Below, in pieces: positions 61,427-64,000 of a stretch of DNA of 64,000 bases. The stretch's first letter is position 1, and each line of letters starts with the position of its first letter. The stretch is from Emcibacter sp. GTDB lineage: Bacteria > Pseudomonadota > Alphaproteobacteria > Sphingomonadales > Emcibacteraceae. The notes under the pieces were generated by a model. It ran no database searches. It saw only the letters and a list, made by a program, of their open reading frames with translations, and had not been told where the DNA came from. The position numbers and the translations under genes were made by a program. The DNA is taken from the NCBI GenBank assembly GCA_021647465.1, contig JAKIUQ010000012.1, forward strand, positions 24,066 to 88,065. Direction: 5' to 3'.

Positions 61427-62230
61427 CTAGTTTCCGGTAAAATTTCCGGGCCGTTTTTCTGTTATGGCCCTGAAAGCTTCCCTGGCATCTTCGCTGTTTT
61501 GCAACAACAAGAACTGATCCGTATCCATATGCATGATTGCCTGGTCTAAGGCACCACTATAGGCATTGATACTTTTCTTGATGGCTTGAACCGCCGCCGG
61601 TGGTAATGATGTATAGGTTCGGGCCATTTCGACCGCCTTATCCAGCAAACTATCCGTGGCAGAAATTTCGTCAATAAACCCCCAGTGCAACAGAGTTTCT
61701 GCATTTTCCGGCTGGCCGGACATGATCATTTTTTTTGCCCGCGCCGGGCCAACCAACTGTACGCATAAAGGCAAAGCTTGCCACATCAGGGGCATGCCGA
61801 GTTTGACCTCACCGTAAGAGATCTTGCAATTTGTACTGGCAATACGGAAATCACAAGCGCTGGCAATTGCAACGCCGCCCCCAACAGCCGTGCCCTGCAT
61901 GGCGCATATGGTGACTTGGGGAATATTCTGGATGGCTTTTAGAAGTTCTGCCCCTAATGCCATCTGGCGCCTGCGTAAAACCAATGGCGGGCGTTTGGCG
62001 GCTTGTTTTTGTATGTCGTGAATATCCGCGCCAAAGCTGAAATTCTTTCCTTTTGCGTGAAAAATCACCAGTTTGGTTTCAATATCGTCCGTGAAACCGC
62101 TAACAATTTTGCGTAATGTCTGGAGTGTTGAAAGTTTAAGTGTGTTATTGCGCTCAGGACGATTGAAGCAAACAAAGCATATGTCACCATCCTGCCTGAG
62201 CGTAATTTCATCGGTGTCTGATTTACCCAT
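61427..62230 (-). CDS. Enoyl-CoA hydratase/isomerase family protein
   Basis: A 267-residue crotonase-fold protein. The oxyanion-hole strands are FSFGADIHDIQ and GTAVGGGVAIASACDFRIA. The second catalytic Glu of hydratases, usually near the LGL/PE part, lies in SYGEVKLGMPL, so hydratase activity is not certain. ATG 62230 overlaps the ligase stop by eight bases, so the two work together, probably in an acyl-CoA degradation route. The substrate is unknown. Confidence 0.85.
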   Translation of the reverse strand: MGKSDTDEITLRQDGDICFVCFNRPERNNTLKLSTLQTLRKIVSGFTDDIETKLVIFHAKGKNFSFGADIHDIQKQAAKRPPLVLRRRQMALGAELLKAIQNIPQVTICAMQGTAVGGGVAIASACDFRIASTNCKISYGEVKLGMPLMWQALPLCVQLVGPARAKKMIMSGQPENAETLLHWGFIDEISATDSLLDKAVEMARTYTSLPPAAVQAIKKSINAYSGALDQAIMHMDTDQFLLLQNSEDAREAFRAITEKRPGNFTGN

Positions 62231-63788
62231 TGCTCTCTTCCAGAATTTTTTTAAGTGCCTTTTTATCGACCTTTGTATTGGGCAAGGTCGGGAAATCATC
62301 GACGAGTCTGAATTGTTTTGGTATTTTATAATTGGCGATTTGTGTCCGTAAAAAATCTTTTAGATCCGCAATGGATATATCCTGACCGGGTTTGGGTTTG
62401 ATAAAGGCAAACCCGACTTCCTGATAAAGATCATCCGCTATGCCGATAACAACCGCCATCGCAACCTGTTCATGACTTTCTATGGCTTGTTCAACCTCAA
62501 GCGGGTACACATTATAGGCACCGGATTTAAACATTTCTTTGAGCCGCCCAGAAAATTCCACATTGCCGTCGTCCCGTAATTTGCATAAATCGCCGGTTTT
62601 GAAAAAGCCGTCATCCGTCATGGCTTCTGCACTTGCTTCTGGCTTGTTAAAATAACCGGATAAAATATGCGGGCCTTTGATTTGCAGCTCGCCGACCTCA
62701 TCAACCCCAACAATATTTCCGTCTGCAGCGCATATCCGCCACTCAGCCCCCTCAATAGGCGTGCCGATGGTGTTGGCCATAATATCAAGGTCTGCATCTA
62801 GCGCAGAATGAGAAATAATGCCGCAAGTCTCGGACAGGCCGTATATGGTACTGAGTTTTGCGCCAATGGGTTGATATTGCCTGATCAAATCTTCTGGTGT
62901 CACCGCGCCGCCAAAAACGATCAGGCGCAAGGACTGCAAAGCCTCCAGATTAAATCCGTCATAACCCAGCAGCATCATGAGCAAAGTCGGGCTTGTGAGC
63001 ATATATGTCAATTTCTCGCTCTGGGTTATTGTCATGATGGCGGCCAAATCAAAAACCGCGTGAAAAACCATGCAGCCGCCCCCAGCCATAACATTCATGC
63101 AAAGATTATTCAGCGAAGCCACATGATTGATCGGCAAACAACATAGCGCCTTGTGCGGGCCGCCCTCCATCCATTTGGCATTGGCGATGGCGCTTTGTAC
63201 GATGGCTCTGTGGGACAGCATCGCCCCTTTTGGCTCGCCTGTGGAGCCAGAGGTATAAACAATGGCGGCGATATCTTCTGCTTGTACCTGAGCCTGCCGG
63301 GCTAACAATTGTGCATCTGAAATACTGGCGGCTTTTTCAAGGAAACTTTCGTAACTCCGGGCAGATTTTGTCGGTGTTCCGTAAACAAAATACTGGGTTT
63401 CTGAAAGGCCGGCATTTTGCAAAACGGTTGCATAGTCCCTGCCTTCAAAGGGCGAGACGGTGAATAGTATTTTTGGCCGGGTATCATGCAGAAGGTATTT
63501 ATATTCCGGCTCTTGGTAGCGCGGGTTTAACCCGAACCAAATGCCGCCAATAGCTACGGTCGCCAGGTATGTGAAGTAAAAATCCAGCCCGGATGGGGCC
63601 ATTATACCAACACGATCTCCAACCCCAACCCCCGCCGCCATCAAAGCCTTGGATATCACGTCCACTTCGGCCTTAAGCTGGCTATAGGAAAGTCGTATGT
63701 CGCCCTGAACGGCGGCTTCAGCATCAGGGCATGCTTTTGAGAAATGCGACAGCATGTCCCCTATTGTTTCAATTTTTTCTTTGCTCAT
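62223..63788 (-). CDS. Acyl-CoA synthetase (AMP-dependent ligase)
   Basis: A 521-residue adenylate-forming enzyme of the class I AMP ligase family. P-loop YTSGSTGEPKG, YGLSETCG, the hinge TGDLCKLRDDGNVEFSGR and the C-terminal catalytic lysine in LPNTKVDKKAL are intact, so it should make an acyl-CoA. It is closer to medium/long-chain or aromatic acyl-CoA ligases than to FAALs. ATG 63788 has GGGAG upstream. It is coupled to the hydratase gene. A mobile element begins about 50 bases upstream, so its promoter may be affected or supplied by the insertion. Confidence 0.87.
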   Translation of the reverse strand: MSKEKIETIGDMLSHFSKACPDAEAAVQGDIRLSYSQLKAEVDVISKALMAAGVGVGDRVGIMAPSGLDFYFTYLATVAIGGIWFGLNPRYQEPEYKYLLHDTRPKILFTVSPFEGRDYATVLQNAGLSETQYFVYGTPTKSARSYESFLEKAASISDAQLLARQAQVQAEDIAAIVYTSGSTGEPKGAMLSHRAIVQSAIANAKWMEGGPHKALCCLPINHVASLNNLCMNVMAGGGCMVFHAVFDLAAIMTITQSEKLTYMLTSPTLLMMLLGYDGFNLEALQSLRLIVFGGAVTPEDLIRQYQPIGAKLSTIYGLSETCGIISHSALDADLDIMANTIGTPIEGAEWRICAADGNIVGVDEVGELQIKGPHILSGYFNKPEASAEAMTDDGFFKTGDLCKLRDDGNVEFSGRLKEMFKSGAYNVYPLEVEQAIESHEQVAMAVVIGIADDLYQEVGFAFIKPKPGQDISIADLKDFLRTQIANYKIPKQFRLVDDFPTLPNTKVDKKALKKILEESNG

Positions 63789-63839
63789 GTCAACTCCCTC
63801 TAGCCTTTCGCTTATATCAGTACACTTCAAAAGTTTTCA

Positions 63840-64000
63840 TGTCTAGAGGGGGCGTAGGAATTATCTGAGCCATTGAGCTGGTCCCGGATTTTTGTACAAT
63901 CTGTTAAGGTGTATCCGATTATAGATTTGGAGACACAATATGACGAAGAGACGACGCTTTACACCGGCCTTCAAGAAGAAGGTTGTTCTTGCGGTTTTGC
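63840..64000 (+). mobile_element. Left part of an IS3-type insertion sequence, cut by window edge
   Basis: A transposase OrfA start lies here, and TGTCTAGAGGGGGCG at 63840 begins with the TG typical of IS3 ends. The boundary is a guess without the other end. Only the left portion is in the window. Confidence 0.55.
63940..64000 (+). CDS. Transposase OrfA (IS3/IS911 type), partial
   Basis: The first 20 residues, MTKRRRFTPAFKKKVVLAVL, match the start of the helix-turn-helix OrfA of IS3-family elements, where RRRFTPEFKxxVVLxAL is typical. GGAG precedes the ATG. The rest, and the OrfB integrase expected by frameshift, is beyond the window. Confidence 0.8.
   Translation, partial: MTKRRRFTPAFKKKVVLAVL

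Noticed and set aside
1..64000. CRISPR array, prophage, toxin-antitoxin or secondary-metabolite cluster
   Set aside because: No spaced direct repeats, phage genes, paired small ORFs or PKS/NRPS modules were seen; apart from the ceramide locus the content is core genes.

Overview
The window is chromosomal DNA of a moderate-GC alphaproteobacterium. The clearest sign is gene order: ffs, nudC, pheA/cytochrome c, metY-rplM-rpsI, mfd-sdhE/recG, rpsB-tsf-pyrH-frr-uppS-cdsA-dxr-rseP-bamA-skp-fabZ, then gltA, gltX, comEC, lexA, moaC and trpCDG all stand in the order familiar from this class. I cannot name the genus. Almost everything is core metabolism and the gene machinery. The only mobile DNA seen is the first part of an IS3-type element at the right edge.

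Layout. 1-11.8 kb: SRP RNA, NudC, a two-gene thioesterase/flavin-fold pair, prephenate dehydratase, a membrane-anchored cytochrome c, a cell-wall peptidase with a MarR regulator, an M17 aminopeptidase with an unknown membrane protein, a lipoprotein, O-acetylhomoserine sulfhydrylase, ribosomal L13/S9 and a lone FlgC-like protein. 12-18.7 kb: DNA repair (mfd, recG), sdhE and a DUF502 membrane protein. 18.7-27.6 kb: a bacterial ceramide (sphingolipid) locus with a GNAT-fold ceramide synthase, an LptF/LptG pair, a lipid-kinase-like protein, serine palmitoyltransferase, a dedicated acyl carrier protein, a ceramide reductase and a fatty acyl-AMP ligase. 27.8-33.1 kb: two transporters, recX, dapA, smpB and a Nudix gene. 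33.1-44.4 kb: the translation/isoprenoid/envelope operon from rpsB to fabZ and gloA. 44.5-54.8 kb, minus strand except comEC: gltA, gltX, comEC (+), lexA, moaC, trpC-trpD-trpG, a dicarboxylate/amino-acid symporter and tRNA-Gln. 55-61.4 kb: ppx, rlmE, guaB, rsmB, guaA. 61.4-64 kb: an enoyl-CoA hydratase with an acyl-CoA ligase, then the IS end.

The most interesting theme is the outer membrane. The window holds an apparently complete set of ceramide-building genes, and the ceramide synthase sits in one transcription unit with an LptF/LptG permease pair. The lipid A genes (lpxD, lpxA, lpxI, lpxB) are absent from the exact place, around fabZ between skp and gltA, where alphaproteobacteria normally carry them. 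The Kdo gene kdsB, often found between pheA and the cytochrome c gene, is also absent there. Together these suggest, but do not prove, a cell whose outer leaflet relies on sphingolipids rather than lipopolysaccharide, with LptFG serving sphingolipid export. The rest of the genome must be searched to test this.

Start codons were chosen from Shine-Dalgarno spacing and gene overlaps. Several genes are coupled by 4- or 8-base overlaps (mfd/sdhE, spt/acpL, trpC/trpD, trpD/trpG, cdsA/dxr, ppx/rlmE, rsmB/guaA, ligase/hydratase).
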